Source: Hahella sp018986435
Lineage (GTDB): Bacteria; Pseudomonadota; Gammaproteobacteria; Pseudomonadales; Oleiphilaceae
Length of the DNA: 64,000 nucleotides
NCBI RefSeq assembly: GCF_050749805.1
Contig: NZ_CP192738.1
Coordinates: forward strand, 124,001 to 188,000
Direction: 5' to 3'
The position numbers and the translations under genes are program-made. The notes beneath the pieces are model-generated. The model did no database searches, had not been told where the DNA came from, and saw only the letters and a list, made by a program, of their open reading frames with translations. Below are positions 33,578 through 42,356 of the stretch, piece by piece (the first letter of the stretch is position 1; every line of letters begins with the position of its first letter).

Positions 33578-34369
33578 GTGGATAAGCTGTCTCTGTATGG
33601 AGAAACTTTTGCGAGTCGTCTGCTGATCGGTTCGGCGTTGTACCCGTCGCCGGCCATCATGCTGGAGGCGGTGCGCGCCAGCGGCGCCGAGATCATTACA
33701 TTGTCCCTGCGGCGACAGAATCCGGCGCACCAGGACGGCAAAGTCATTTGGGACTACATCCGCTCCAGCGGCTGTAAACTGCTGCCCAATACCGCAGGCT
33801 GTAAGTCGGCGAAAGAGGCGGTGACGCTGGCGGAAATGTCCCGGGAAATCTTTCAGACGGACTGGCTGAAACTGGAGGTTATTGGCGACGATTACAGCCT
33901 GCAACCGGACCCTTATGGACTGGTGGACGCCGCGAAAGAATTGAGCAAACGGGGCTTCAAAGTGCTGCCCTACTGCACGGAAGATCTGGTGTTGTGTCGC
34001 CGCTTGCTGGATGCAGGCTGTGAGGCGCTGATGCCCTGGGGCGCGCCGATAGGCACCGGTCAGGGATTGCTGAACAAATACAACCTGCGCATGTTGCGGG
34101 AACGTTTGCCGGATACCCCGATGATTATCGACGCGGGTCTGGGTGCGCCCTCCCATGCGGCGGAAGCGATGGAGATGGGCTTTGACGCTGTGCTGTTGAA
34201 CACGGCGGTCGCTAAGGCCCATGACCCAGTCGCTATGGGCGGCGCATTCAAAATGGCGGTGGAAGCCGGTCGCGCCGGCTACAACGCCGGCCTGATGCTG
34301 GCGCGGCAGACCGCCAGCCCCAGCACGCCCACCATCGGCATGCCTTTTTGGCAGCGGCAGTCGCAATGA
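33578..34369 (+). CDS. thiG: Thiazole synthase ThiG
   Basis: This 263-residue TIM-barrel enzyme condenses deoxyxylulose phosphate, dehydroglycine and ThiS thiocarboxylate to form thiazole phosphate. It has FASRLLIGSALYPSPAIML at the N terminus, LPNTAGCKSAKEAV, WLKLEVIGDD, LMPWGAPIGTGQGL and IIDAGLGAPSHAAEAMEMGFDAVL-NTAVA, all diagnostic. The start is GTG 33578 with GGAGG upstream. It lies 47 bases after thiS in the same operon. Confidence 0.96.
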   Translation: MDKLSLYGETFASRLLIGSALYPSPAIMLEAVRASGAEIITLSLRRQNPAHQDGKVIWDYIRSSGCKLLPNTAGCKSAKEAVTLAEMSREIFQTDWLKLEVIGDDYSLQPDPYGLVDAAKELSKRGFKVLPYCTEDLVLCRRLLDAGCEALMPWGAPIGTGQGLLNKYNLRMLRERLPDTPMIIDAGLGAPSHAAEAMEMGFDAVLLNTAVAKAHDPVAMGGAFKMAVEAGRAGYNAGLMLARQTASPSTPTIGMPFWQRQSQ

Positions 34370-34420
34370 GCCTTGCCTTACGCCACGTTTGCTTGATCGC
34401 TTTGAGAGATAACCGCCACC

Positions 34421-35884
34421 ATGACTGACCCGAAGCCGAAAGTATGGATCATCGCCGCCTCAGACAGCGCGGGCGCCTCCGGAGTGCAGGCGGATCTCGC
34501 CACCTTGCACGGGCTGGATGTCCATGGCGGCGCTGCAATCACTGCCGTTACCGCACAAAATTCGCAGGAGGTTGTCAGCATCAATCCCGTTTCCGCATCA
34601 GCGTTACGAGACCAGTTGCAGACCCTGCGTGCGGACGGCGATGCAGCGGCGATTAAGATGGGTCTGCTGGCCGATGCGGAACAGGTAGAGGTACTACGGG
34701 AGTTTTTGCGCGACTTCCCCGGGTTGGTGGTGCTTGATCCGGTGTTGGGCAGCACGACTGGCGCTCATTTCGGCCTTGCGGTGGCGGCCTTGAAAACGCT
34801 GCTTCCTCATGTCGATGTGGTGACGCCGAATATTCCAGAAGCGGAGCAGTTAGTGGACATGCGCATCAGCGGGCCGCCGGATATGCTGTCCGCCGCTGGT
34901 CGGCTGCGTGAGCTTGGCGCCAAAGGCGTCTGGCTCAAAGGTGGTCATTCGGCGCAAGACGGACCCTGTCTGGATTTGGTGTGGGTGTCGGAGCAACCCT
35001 GCTGGTTTGCGCAACCGCGCCTGTCTGTACGTCATAGCCGCGGCACGGGCTGCACGCTCGCCAGCGCATTGGCGGCTTTTGTCGCTCGGGGAGAAGCGCT
35101 GACGGATGCGGCGGCGTTGGCCAGCGCTTATGTGAGACAGGGGTTGCGTCAGGGTTACGCCATTGGCCCTGGACCCGGCCCCATTGCGCGCCTGGGCTGG
35201 CCGACACAGATGACGGATTTTCCCAGAATTGTCGATCGCCTGGACTGGCTGGATTATTCCGCTTTTCCCGATTGCGGCGAATCGCCTTTGGGATTGTATC
35301 CGGTGGTGGACTCGGTGGAGTGGCTGCGTAAGTTATTGCCGCTAGGGATTGATACCTGTCAGTTGCGCATTAAGAGCGATGACCTGAGGTTGTTGGATAC
35401 GGCTATCAAAGATGCGGCGGAACTAGGTCGGCAATACGGCTGTCGCCTGTTTATCAACGACCACTGGCGTTTTGCGATCAAACATGGCGCTTATGGCGTG
35501 CACTTGGGCCAGGAGGATATTGCTGACGCTGATCTGGACGCTATCCGCGATGCCGGTTTGCGCCTGGGCGTGAGTACGCATGGCGACTTTGAGTGGGCCC
35601 GCGCGGCGTCGATAAAGCCCAGCTACATCGCCATAGGAGCGATTTTTCCGACGCAAACCAAGGAAGTGCGCATTGTCGGTCTGGAGAAGCTGTCCCGCTG
35701 GGTTAGGTTACTCAACCATAACTATCCACTTACCGCCATCGGCGGCATAAATCTTGGTAATATCGAAGCGGTCCTGAGCACCGGCGTCAGCTCTGTAGCG
35801 GTAGTGTCCGCGATTACCCAGGCGCAGGATTTTCGTGAAGCCGTGGCGAACCTGAACCGCAAACTTTTGAAAGGAGCGGAATAA
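34421..35884 (+). CDS. thiDE: Bifunctional HMP-phosphate kinase / thiamine-phosphate synthase
   Basis: A 487-residue fusion of ThiD and ThiE. The N-terminal part (about 1-265) is a ribokinase-fold ThiD: IIAASDSAGASGVQAD, AAITAVTAQNS, VLDPVLGSTTG, DVVTPNIPEAEQL, and HSRGTGCTLASALAAF with the catalytic GTGC. The C-terminal part (about 285-487) is a ThiE barrel: GLYPVVDS, CQLRIKSDD, RLFINDHW, GVHLGQEDI and GAIFPTQTKEV. Together it phosphorylates HMP-P and couples it to thiazole phosphate. It is the last gene of the thiamine operon. Confidence 0.95.
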   Translation: MTDPKPKVWIIAASDSAGASGVQADLATLHGLDVHGGAAITAVTAQNSQEVVSINPVSASALRDQLQTLRADGDAAAIKMGLLADAEQVEVLREFLRDFPGLVVLDPVLGSTTGAHFGLAVAALKTLLPHVDVVTPNIPEAEQLVDMRISGPPDMLSAAGRLRELGAKGVWLKGGHSAQDGPCLDLVWVSEQPCWFAQPRLSVRHSRGTGCTLASALAAFVARGEALTDAAALASAYVRQGLRQGYAIGPGPGPIARLGWPTQMTDFPRIVDRLDWLDYSAFPDCGESPLGLYPVVDSVEWLRKLLPLGIDTCQLRIKSDDLRLLDTAIKDAAELGRQYGCRLFINDHWRFAIKHGAYGVHLGQEDIADADLDAIRDAGLRLGVSTHGDFEWARAASIKPSYIAIGAIFPTQTKEVRIVGLEKLSRWVRLLNHNYPLTAIGGINLGNIEAVLSTGVSSVAVVSAITQAQDFREAVANLNRKLLKGAE

Positions 35885-35951
35885 CGCGGCATTATGCTGA
35901 CCCAGTGCGACACAGGTCGATGGAAGCCTATGATTTAATGGAGAAAAAACG

Positions 35952-36359
35952 ATGGCCTCGATTAATCCTGACTGGGAAGAACTTGCCGAATTGATAGCCC
36001 GGATGCCAGCAGATCAGCCCGTTGTAATGCTGAACCTGCTGAAGTTTCATGAGGTCGCCGCCTATGCGGACGCCTCCGTCCATTGCAGTGGTAGAGAAGC
36101 CTACGCCACCTACTCACAAACCGCGCTGCAGAAAGTGCGCGAAGTCGGCGGCGAGTTGCTGTGGATGGGACGGGCCCAGGCGTCTGTGATCGCGCCAGCG
36201 GGAGAGACATGGGATGAGGTTCTGTTGGTGCGTTATCCCTCCATCCAGGCATTTCGCCGCATGTTGTCCATGCCTGACTATCAAGCCTGCGTCATTCACC
36301 GCACCGCCGCTTTGGCTGACTCCCGTCTGATCGCCACCACGGAGCATGATCCACAATGA
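35952..36359 (+). CDS. DUF1330-family protein
   Basis: A 135-residue soluble protein. MLNLLKFHEVA, EAYATYSQTALQKVREVGGELLWMG, WDEVLLVRYPSIQAFRRMLSMPDYQ and an R-T-A-AL-DSRL end are the signature pattern of DUF1330 ferredoxin-like dimeric alpha-beta barrel proteins. Function unknown. ATG 35952 follows AATGGAG about 8 bases upstream. It starts 68 bases after thiDE and could be a distal member of that operon or a separate unit. Confidence 0.85.
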   Translation: MASINPDWEELAELIARMPADQPVVMLNLLKFHEVAAYADASVHCSGREAYATYSQTALQKVREVGGELLWMGRAQASVIAPAGETWDEVLLVRYPSIQAFRRMLSMPDYQACVIHRTAALADSRLIATTEHDPQ

Positions 36360-36458
36360 AATTGCGGAGGTCGTCGGGAGATAAATTGAACAATTTGTGT
36401 TCAGGGTCAATACTAAAAACGCCTGAAATGGAAAATCACAGTATTCGGGATCAATGCA

Positions 36459-37256
36459 ATGACCCTTTCTAGCGGCGAATACAGTCGGAGAACTGGCGTT
36501 CTGGGCATACTGTTATGCTTGGCGCTCACCAGTGCGGCGCTCGCTGATTGTGATCGTCCACTATCCGTTGGCTGGGAGTCCTGGCGTCCGTACATGTACA
36601 AGAACGAGGAAGGGCGCCTGAGCGGTCTGGACATTGAGCTGATTCAGGCGGTGGCGGATCGAATGGGGTGTCAGCTGGAGTTTTCCGAAATCCCGTTCAA
36701 GCGGCATCTCCTGCAATTACGTCAGGGTAAAATTGATCTCGCCACCTCGGTGCAAAAGACGGCGGCGCGAGAAGAATATGCATGGTTCTCACAGACCTAT
36801 CGCACCTCCGCCTCCAATCTGATTATCCGCCGCGAAGACGCCGACCGTTACCACTTCAAATCCTTCAAGGAAATGACCCAGAGCCGTTTCAGGCTGGGCG
36901 TGACGCGGGGTTATTTCTACGGCGATGACGTCAACAAGTACATCGAGAAAGAAGATGGACAGCTACATGTCGAAGACGTGGTGTCTGACGAACTGAACTT
37001 GATGAAGCTGCTGGCCAGGCGGGTGGACGGCATCTTCGCCGACCCCATCGTGATCTACAGTCTGGCCAGAGATATCGGCAGGAAAGACGAGATTGCGGTG
37101 CACCCTCTGGGCCTGGTTTCCGACACGTTTTACATCATGGGGAGTAAGGCTTCGGTATCGCCGAAAACTATGGAAAACCTGAATCAGGCATTGCAGAGCT
37201 TGCAACAGAGCGGCGAATTCGACGCTATCGTTAATCGCTATCTGGAGGGAAGCTAA
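36459..37256 (+). CDS. Periplasmic substrate-binding protein, amino-acid (SBP_bac_3) type
   Basis: A 265-residue protein with an N-terminal signal peptide (hydrophobic LGILLCLALTSAALA). The mature protein has VGWESWRPYMYKNEEGRLSGLDIELIQAVADRMG, a QLRQGKIDLATSVQKTAAREEYAWFS segment and RVDGIFADPIVIY, typical of the SBP_bac_3 fold that binds polar amino acids or works as a free-standing sensor. No permease or ATPase is adjacent. ATG 36459 lacks a strong Shine-Dalgarno site. A hairpin overlaps its stop codon. Confidence 0.82.
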   Translation: MTLSSGEYSRRTGVLGILLCLALTSAALADCDRPLSVGWESWRPYMYKNEEGRLSGLDIELIQAVADRMGCQLEFSEIPFKRHLLQLRQGKIDLATSVQKTAAREEYAWFSQTYRTSASNLIIRREDADRYHFKSFKEMTQSRFRLGVTRGYFYGDDVNKYIEKEDGQLHVEDVVSDELNLMKLLARRVDGIFADPIVIYSLARDIGRKDEIAVHPLGLVSDTFYIMGSKASVSPKTMENLNQALQSLQQSGEFDAIVNRYLEGS

Positions 37257-37285
37257 GGCGTCTCAGCATGGACGCCTTAACTTTC
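37254..37285 (+). terminator. Hairpin overlapping the stop of the binding-protein gene
   Basis: TAAGGCGTC at 37254-37262 pairs perfectly with GACGCCTTA at 37271-37279 around the 8-base loop TCAGCATG; ACTTTCTT follows. The left arm starts with the TAA stop codon. It probably ends transcription between this gene and the convergent ABC transporter. Confidence 0.55.
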
Positions 37286-37296
37286 TTACGACTTCC

Positions 37297-39102
37297 TCAG
37301 GAGAACACCGTCTCCACTTCCGCTTCGCCGCCGGTCTGCACCTGCCATTGCGACCAGTACATACCCTTGCGCTCCAGCAACTGGCGATGGCCGCCTTGCT
37401 CCACCACCTTGCCGTGATCGACCACTACGATATTATCCGCGTGGACAATCGTTGAAAGACGGTGAGCGATCATCACTACCGTGCGGCCATGGGCGATGTG
37501 TTTCAGCGAGCGCTGAATCGCCGCTTCGGTCTCGTTATCAACGGCGCTGGTGGCCTCATCAAGCACCAGAATCGGTGGATCTTTCAACAGCGCGCGCGCC
37601 AAAGACAAGCGCTGGCGTTGGCCGCCGGATAGTTTGACGCCGCGTTCGCCGACAGCCGTATCCAGACCTTCAGGCAGACGCGCGATGAACTCCCAGGCTT
37701 CCGCCGTTTTGGCTGCGGAGATGATCTCCTCTTCGCTGGCGGTGGGACGGCCATAGGCGATGTTGTCGCGAATGCTGCCTTCGAACAGGAACACATCCTG
37801 ACTGACCAGACCAATGGCGCCGCGAAGCTCCTTGAGAGGCAGCTGTTCGATAGGCACGCCGTCCACCAGAATCGAGCCCTGCTTAGGTCTGTAAAAGCGC
37901 AGCAGCAACTTGATCAGCGTCGACTTGCCAGACCCGGTGGCGCCGACCAACGCCAGGGTGGCGCCGGCTTTGACCTGCAAGTTGACGTTTTCCACGCCGC
38001 CCGCGCCAGCGGAGTATTCGAAGCTGACATTCTGGAAGTCCACTTCGCCGCGCACAGGCTGCGGCAAGGAGCGCGAACCTTCATCGCGTACGTCGATGGG
38101 GGTTTCTATCACGCCCAGGATGCGTCGGGTGCTGGCCATGGCGCGCTCAAACAGATCCACGGTTTGCGCCAGATTGGTCAACGGCCACAGCAGACGCTGG
38201 GTCAGGAACACCAGCACGCCATAAGCGCCGGCGTTGAGTTCGCCGGACAAGGCCTGCATACCGCCCACGGTGAAGGTGGCGAGAAAGCCCGCCAGAATCG
38301 CCATCCGAATAACCGGAATGAAAGCGGAGCTGACTGCGATCGCTTTGCGGTTGGCCTGAACATAGGCGTCGCTGGCTTCGCGCAGGCGTTCGGATTCCTG
38401 CGCTTCCGCGGTAAAACTCTTGATCGTGGCGATGCCGCCAATGTTATTAGCCAGACGGGACGCCAGCCCGCCCACTTTCTCACGCACGTCTGCGTACAGA
38501 GGATTGGCCCGCTTCAGGAAGAAGAATGCGCCCCAGATAATGATAGGAATCGGGGTAAAGGCCAGCATGGCGATAAAGGGAGATATCGCCAGGAAGACGC
38601 CGCCGACGGCCACTACCGTGACGAAAACCTGAATCAGGTTATTGGCGCCGCCATCGAGGAAGCGCTCCAACTGGTTGACGTCGTCATTGATGATGGAGAC
38701 GAGCTGTCCGGAGCTGCGCGACTCGAAGAACGCCATATCCAGACGCTGGACATGGTCATAGGCGTCCTGTCTGAGATCCGCCTGCAATACCTGACCCAGG
38801 TTACGCCACATGATCAAGTGGAGGTATTCGAAAATGGACTCGCCGGCCCAAATGAAAAACGTCAAAACCCCTAACGCAAGGATTTGCTGCTGTGGGGTGT
38901 TGAATCCCATCGCGGCGACGAAACTCTGCTCTTTGTTCACCACGACGTCGATGGCGATACCGATGAGGATTTCTGGAGCGATGTCGAAGAGCTTGTTGAT
39001 GATTGAACACGAACCGGCGGCGATGATGCGTCGCCGGTAGCCACGAGCGTAGCGCAGCAGGCTCAGCAGCGCCTGAAAGCTGGACTGGGATTGCGAGGCC
39101 AT
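37297..39102 (-). CDS. MsbA-like ABC exporter (fused permease and ATPase)
   Basis: A half-transporter of about 601 residues. The N-terminal part (to about 310) holds six hydrophobic helices with the coupling-type segment HVQRLDMAFFESRSSGQLVS. The ATPase part has Walker A GATGSGKST, LSGGQRQRLSLARALL and Walker B ILVLDEATSAVD. It exports lipid or drug-like substrates as a homodimer; the specific substrate is unknown. I chose ATG 39102 (MASQSQSS), preceded by AAGGA, over the upstream start at 39159. It stands alone, convergent with the binding-protein gene. Confidence 0.92.
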   Translation of the reverse strand: MASQSQSSFQALLSLLRYARGYRRRIIAAGSCSIINKLFDIAPEILIGIAIDVVVNKEQSFVAAMGFNTPQQQILALGVLTFFIWAGESIFEYLHLIMWRNLGQVLQADLRQDAYDHVQRLDMAFFESRSSGQLVSIINDDVNQLERFLDGGANNLIQVFVTVVAVGGVFLAISPFIAMLAFTPIPIIIWGAFFFLKRANPLYADVREKVGGLASRLANNIGGIATIKSFTAEAQESERLREASDAYVQANRKAIAVSSAFIPVIRMAILAGFLATFTVGGMQALSGELNAGAYGVLVFLTQRLLWPLTNLAQTVDLFERAMASTRRILGVIETPIDVRDEGSRSLPQPVRGEVDFQNVSFEYSAGAGGVENVNLQVKAGATLALVGATGSGKSTLIKLLLRFYRPKQGSILVDGVPIEQLPLKELRGAIGLVSQDVFLFEGSIRDNIAYGRPTASEEEIISAAKTAEAWEFIARLPEGLDTAVGERGVKLSGGQRQRLSLARALLKDPPILVLDEATSAVDNETEAAIQRSLKHIAHGRTVVMIAHRLSTIVHADNIVVVDHGKVVEQGGHRQLLERKGMYWSQWQVQTGGEAEVETVFS

Positions 39103-39254
39103 AGGATTCCTTGTGTACAGACTGGAAGGGACGCGCCGCGCGCGGCGCGACAGACTCATCAGCCTATCCTGTGCCGGCGTAAATGCAAGTGGTAATTATT
39201 CTAATGAAGACAAGAAGATGGCGCTTAACGCCGGAGGGCATATTCAGGACGAAA

Positions 39255-39281
39255 AAAAACCGGAGACCATGCTCCGGTTTT
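39255..39281 (-). terminator. Rho-independent terminator downstream of the PEP-CTERM-like gene
   Basis: The stem ACCGGAG at 39259-39265 and CTCCGGT at 39272-39278 with a 6-base loop is flanked by T runs; on the minus strand eight T residues follow (39252-39259). It ends the gene at 39300. Confidence 0.9.
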
Positions 39282-39299
39282 CGTACGCCGCGGTAGGGA

Positions 39300-39974
39300 T
39301 CAGGCTTTGTTGGTCGCGCTTTTGCGGTTCAGTAAGAAGGCGCAGAAAGCGATCGCCAGCAGCGCTGGTACGCCGGGTTCGCTGACCGGTACGGACTCGG
39401 TTTCCAGCTTCAGTTTGATGTTGCCGCCGTTATAGCCCTTGTTGGAGTAGCCGAACAGAAAGTCGATGCCGTCATTGGCGGTGATCAGGCTGCCGCCCAG
39501 AGCGAACAGGTCGTTGGCTGCGTTCAATGCAGTCAGCGCAGCGCCGTTCAGTACGATGTCGATGTAGCTGTAGTTGCTGCTCCAGGATACGCGGGTAGCG
39601 CCGAACAACTCACCGGAACCCAGGTCATTGTATGCGTTAACGCCGCCAAAGCCGGACAGCAAGGTGCTGATATCGGTGTTCACGTCAAACAGGGCGAACC
39701 ACTCGGAATAATCGTTGGATTCGTAACCGTTGCATGGGTTGAAAATGCTCAAAGTGGCGGACACGATGGAGCCTTCCACTTCGCTCATGTCAAAGGCGAA
39801 GAAGTTGTTGTGCTTCTTGTCCGTGTAATAGTTAGTGTTGCTCGGCGAATGATAACCGTTGGACTTATACCAGCCGGAGTCATAAGCGTTTAAAACAACA
39901 GGCGTCGCCTGAGCGGCGCTGCTCAGGAAAGCGGTCAGCAGAAGCGAACAGATTGCGGCGTACAACTTTGACAT
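39300..39974 (-). CDS. Exported protein with PEP-CTERM-like C-terminal sorting signal
   Basis: A 224-residue protein with a signal peptide (to about QATP near 25) and a Tyr/Asn/Ser-rich mature part, for example SNTNYYTDKKHNNFFAFDMSEVEGSIVSATLSIF. The last 30 residues read PVSEPGVPALLAIAFCAFLLNRKS: a short motif (S-E-P in place of the canonical V-P-E-P), a hydrophobic helix and a basic tail, which is the PEP-CTERM architecture processed by exosortase. No exosortase is in the window. ATG 39974 follows AAGGT. Function unknown; likely surface-exposed. Confidence 0.75.
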   Translation of the reverse strand: MSKLYAAICSLLLTAFLSSAAQATPVVLNAYDSGWYKSNGYHSPSNTNYYTDKKHNNFFAFDMSEVEGSIVSATLSIFNPCNGYESNDYSEWFALFDVNTDISTLLSGFGGVNAYNDLGSGELFGATRVSWSSNYSYIDIVLNGAALTALNAANDLFALGGSLITANDGIDFLFGYSNKGYNGGNIKLKLETESVPVSEPGVPALLAIAFCAFLLNRKSATNKA

Positions 39975-40067
39975 GCGTTACCTTTACAAAAGCAGTTAGA
40001 AAGTCACGTTATAAAACTGGCGGCAATTGTACGCGTTAGTTATTTAAATGTAGGTTAAACAATGTCA

Positions 40068-40098
40068 AACGCAGTTACTGAGTGTAACTGCGTTTTTA
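40068..40098. terminator. Hairpin between the PEP-CTERM-like and hydrolase genes
   Basis: AACGCAGTTAC at 40068-40078 and GTAACTGCGTT at 40084-40094 form a perfect 11-bp stem with a 5-base loop. The T run is on the plus strand, whereas the upstream gene is on the minus strand, where only a short TTT follows. It may still end or stabilise the hydrolase mRNA. Confidence 0.5.
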
Positions 40099-40134
40099 AG
40101 AAGAAAATCAGAGAGAAATCAGGAGAGGGCGTGC

Positions 40135-41391
40135 TCAGCGCAGACGGATATCCACCCAGACCAGGCGGTGATCGGAGCTGACGGCGCCGCCTTCGCCAAC
40201 CAGGCGATACAGCTCATCGTCAGCGCTGGGCCAGAATACGCCGGAGTTGACGATCGTCAGGTCGGTGGAGGGCAATACATAGTCCGTACGCAGGTTGCCC
40301 GGGTTGGCGTCGGTAAAGTCTCCGGTGTCCTGCGCGCGGTTGCCGATCTGCAGGGCGTTGGCCTCTCCCTGCCTGAACGCGGCGTCCGCTGAGCCTGCGC
40401 TTAGAGGCGTATGTTTAACATTCACCCGTGGGTGCTCCAGCAATTGCGCCATGGGATTCTGGGTGGCGTCGCCGTCAAACGGGTCTGCGTTTTGGTCGCC
40501 CATGATCACAAAGCTTTCCCTATCGCTCAGCCCGCCGCGTCGACCTTCGTCATCCACAATGTAACGGCTGATGCGACGGCCGGAAATGTAGTCCGCCCAA
40601 AAACGGATTTCATCATGATTGCGGGTTCCGTTGCGGTCTTCCGGACCATCGAAAACAGGAGGCGTGGGGTGGCTGACCAGCGCGTGAATACGACGTCCGC
40701 GAATATTGATCGGCGCGTCCCAATGACTTTTGGAAGACAAGCGCACCACTTCCAGCTCCTCGAGACTGAACCAGTCCGCAGGCGCGTCTGTGTCGGGATT
40801 GTCCGGCAGCAAGGCGTTGGGCATGTCCCGCCAGAGAAAATGCTGAAACGTGCGTGCCCGTTGCTCCTGAATGGGGTATTTGGATAACAGCAACATCCCG
40901 TACTGGCCTTCGAAGACGCCAAAGCCGAAAGCGTCGTTGGCCAGCTCGAATCCGGACTCGCCGACGACGCCGTCGTTATTGAGGTCAAAACCGGAAGCCA
41001 CGCCGGTGTTGGATGGCGCAGAGTAAACGTAAGGGTAGATCGCCGGCGCAGCGCCATTCTGGCTGATCGACAGGTAATTCTGCTGGAACAGACGAGCGGC
41101 TTCTCCCGCGGCGTCGTAGTCAAATTCATTGATCAGCAGCACGTCCGGCTGGGTGCGCTGAATAATCTCCGCCACCGCCTGTATCTGGGCGTTGTCGCCG
41201 CTGTTCAGATCTGCGATGAGTTCTCCCGGCGCGGAACGGTTCAACGAAGCATTGAACGTGGCGAATCTCACCGTTTCCGTGGCGTGACGGTCACGCCAAT
41301 GAGATTCAGCGGAAGCCAGGAAGGGATGAGCCGCCAGTGCGCCGCCCAATAAAAAGCGGGCTGCTGTCCCAAGCAGTTTGGACGCATTCAT
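40135..41391 (-). CDS. Secreted endonuclease/exonuclease/phosphatase-fold hydrolase
   Basis: A 418-residue protein with a signal peptide (FLLGGALAAHPFLASAES). The EEP fold is shown by VRFATFNASLNRS near the N terminus, ADVLLINEFDYDA-like VLLINEFDYD, YPIQEQRARTFQHF, HALVSHPTPPVFDG, FVIMGDQNADPFDGD and C-terminal SSDHRLVWVDIRLR. These Glu, Asp, Asn and His residues form a Mg-dependent phosphoesterase site. It may cleave nucleic acids or phospholipids outside the cell. The family is common in marine bacteria. ATG 41391 is supported by the signal peptide. Confidence 0.85.
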   Translation of the reverse strand: MNASKLLGTAARFLLGGALAAHPFLASAESHWRDRHATETVRFATFNASLNRSAPGELIADLNSGDNAQIQAVAEIIQRTQPDVLLINEFDYDAAGEAARLFQQNYLSISQNGAAPAIYPYVYSAPSNTGVASGFDLNNDGVVGESGFELANDAFGFGVFEGQYGMLLLSKYPIQEQRARTFQHFLWRDMPNALLPDNPDTDAPADWFSLEELEVVRLSSKSHWDAPINIRGRRIHALVSHPTPPVFDGPEDRNGTRNHDEIRFWADYISGRRISRYIVDDEGRRGGLSDRESFVIMGDQNADPFDGDATQNPMAQLLEHPRVNVKHTPLSAGSADAAFRQGEANALQIGNRAQDTGDFTDANPGNLRTDYVLPSTDLTIVNSGVFWPSADDELYRLVGEGGAVSSDHRLVWVDIRLR

Positions 41392-41611
41392 GATAATCCT
41401 CTATATGCAGCAATATTTGACATGTACGAAATGCGAACGGCGCGTCGCACTCTGGTCTTGCCAGATGAGAGCGGGGTTGGAATCGAGCCGTTGCGGGAAG
41501 ACAACCAATGTCAAAGAGCCGCCGGGCCTGCTTACAGCTCGAATGGCAGGCCGGCGTTCGTTTCTAAGGGGCGTCGTCTCCAGTTATAGAGACGCATTAT
41601 TAAGAAAAGAT

Positions 41612-41629
41612 GATAGCCGCAGGGCTATC
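41612..41629 (-). terminator. Hairpin downstream of the DUF4399 gene
   Basis: GATAGCC at 41612-41618 pairs with GGCTATC at 41623-41629 around GCAG. On the minus strand ATCTTTTCTT follows. It lies 30 bases past the end of the DUF4399 gene. Confidence 0.6.
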
Positions 41630-41658
41630 GCTTCGTTTTCTAAATAACGGTTACGCCC

Positions 41659-42081
41659 TTACTTTACGGTGATGGTGACTTTGTCAGACACCACAGGATG
41701 CGCGTGGGGCTGGTGCAAATGATCGCCCAGGATCAATTGCAGGGTGTGCTGTCCAGGCGGCAGCTCCAGTGTGGTTTCAGTCTGGCCGCCGCCAAAGTGT
41801 TTGACGTCCGCGCCCAGGGGCATATTCATGTCCGGCATCTTTTCGCCGTCGATGAGCAGGTGATGATGTCCGGTATTTTCGCGCTCAACGCCAGCCGGAG
41901 CCACGCCCATGCCTTCCAGACCGAAGCGCACCACGAATTTGCTGGATACGGTTTCGCCGTCGGTTGGCGAGATGATATAGGCTTTGGCGTTTTCAGGGTT
42001 GGCGGTTTTGGGAAGGCCTGCGGCCATTGCAACGCTGCTGAGGCCAAGCAAGGATACGGAAAGTAAATGACGAATTTTCAC
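41659..42081 (-). CDS. DUF4399-family exported protein
   Basis: A 140-residue protein with a signal peptide (MKIRHLLSVSLLGLSSVAMA) and then AYIISPTDGETVSSKFVVRFGLEGMGVAPAG, TGHHHLLIDG, and a C-terminal LPPGQHTLQLILGDHLHQPH with two further His. This pattern is characteristic of DUF4399, a small periplasmic His-rich domain of unknown role; the His-rich sites suggest metal binding. The start is GTG 42081 with GGAG 8 bases upstream. Divergent from the DUF2959 gene. Confidence 0.85.
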   Translation of the reverse strand: MKIRHLLSVSLLGLSSVAMAAGLPKTANPENAKAYIISPTDGETVSSKFVVRFGLEGMGVAPAGVERENTGHHHLLIDGEKMPDMNMPLGADVKHFGGGQTETTLELPPGQHTLQLILGDHLHQPHAHPVVSDKVTITVK

Positions 42082-42356
42082 GGATTATCTCCATTATGTA
42101 TGGTTGAGGTTGTTGCAGAAACTGTCGCCGGCCTGGTTATGGTTATAAATGCGTGGCCGATCTTCTTTGTGTCGCGCGTTAACGCGCGGGCTTTACTCCG
42201 AAGCGACATAATATCGTTTTCCCCGTCAGGGTGGGTATAAATAGTTTAGGCGCGCAGAGCGCGGGCTTCCGCGGTCGGCGGCTGATTTGCAGCTCTAGTA
42301 GTCAGCGCCTACAATCCCCGGGCGCACTGTTATGAAATCAGGATAAGGAACTTGCC

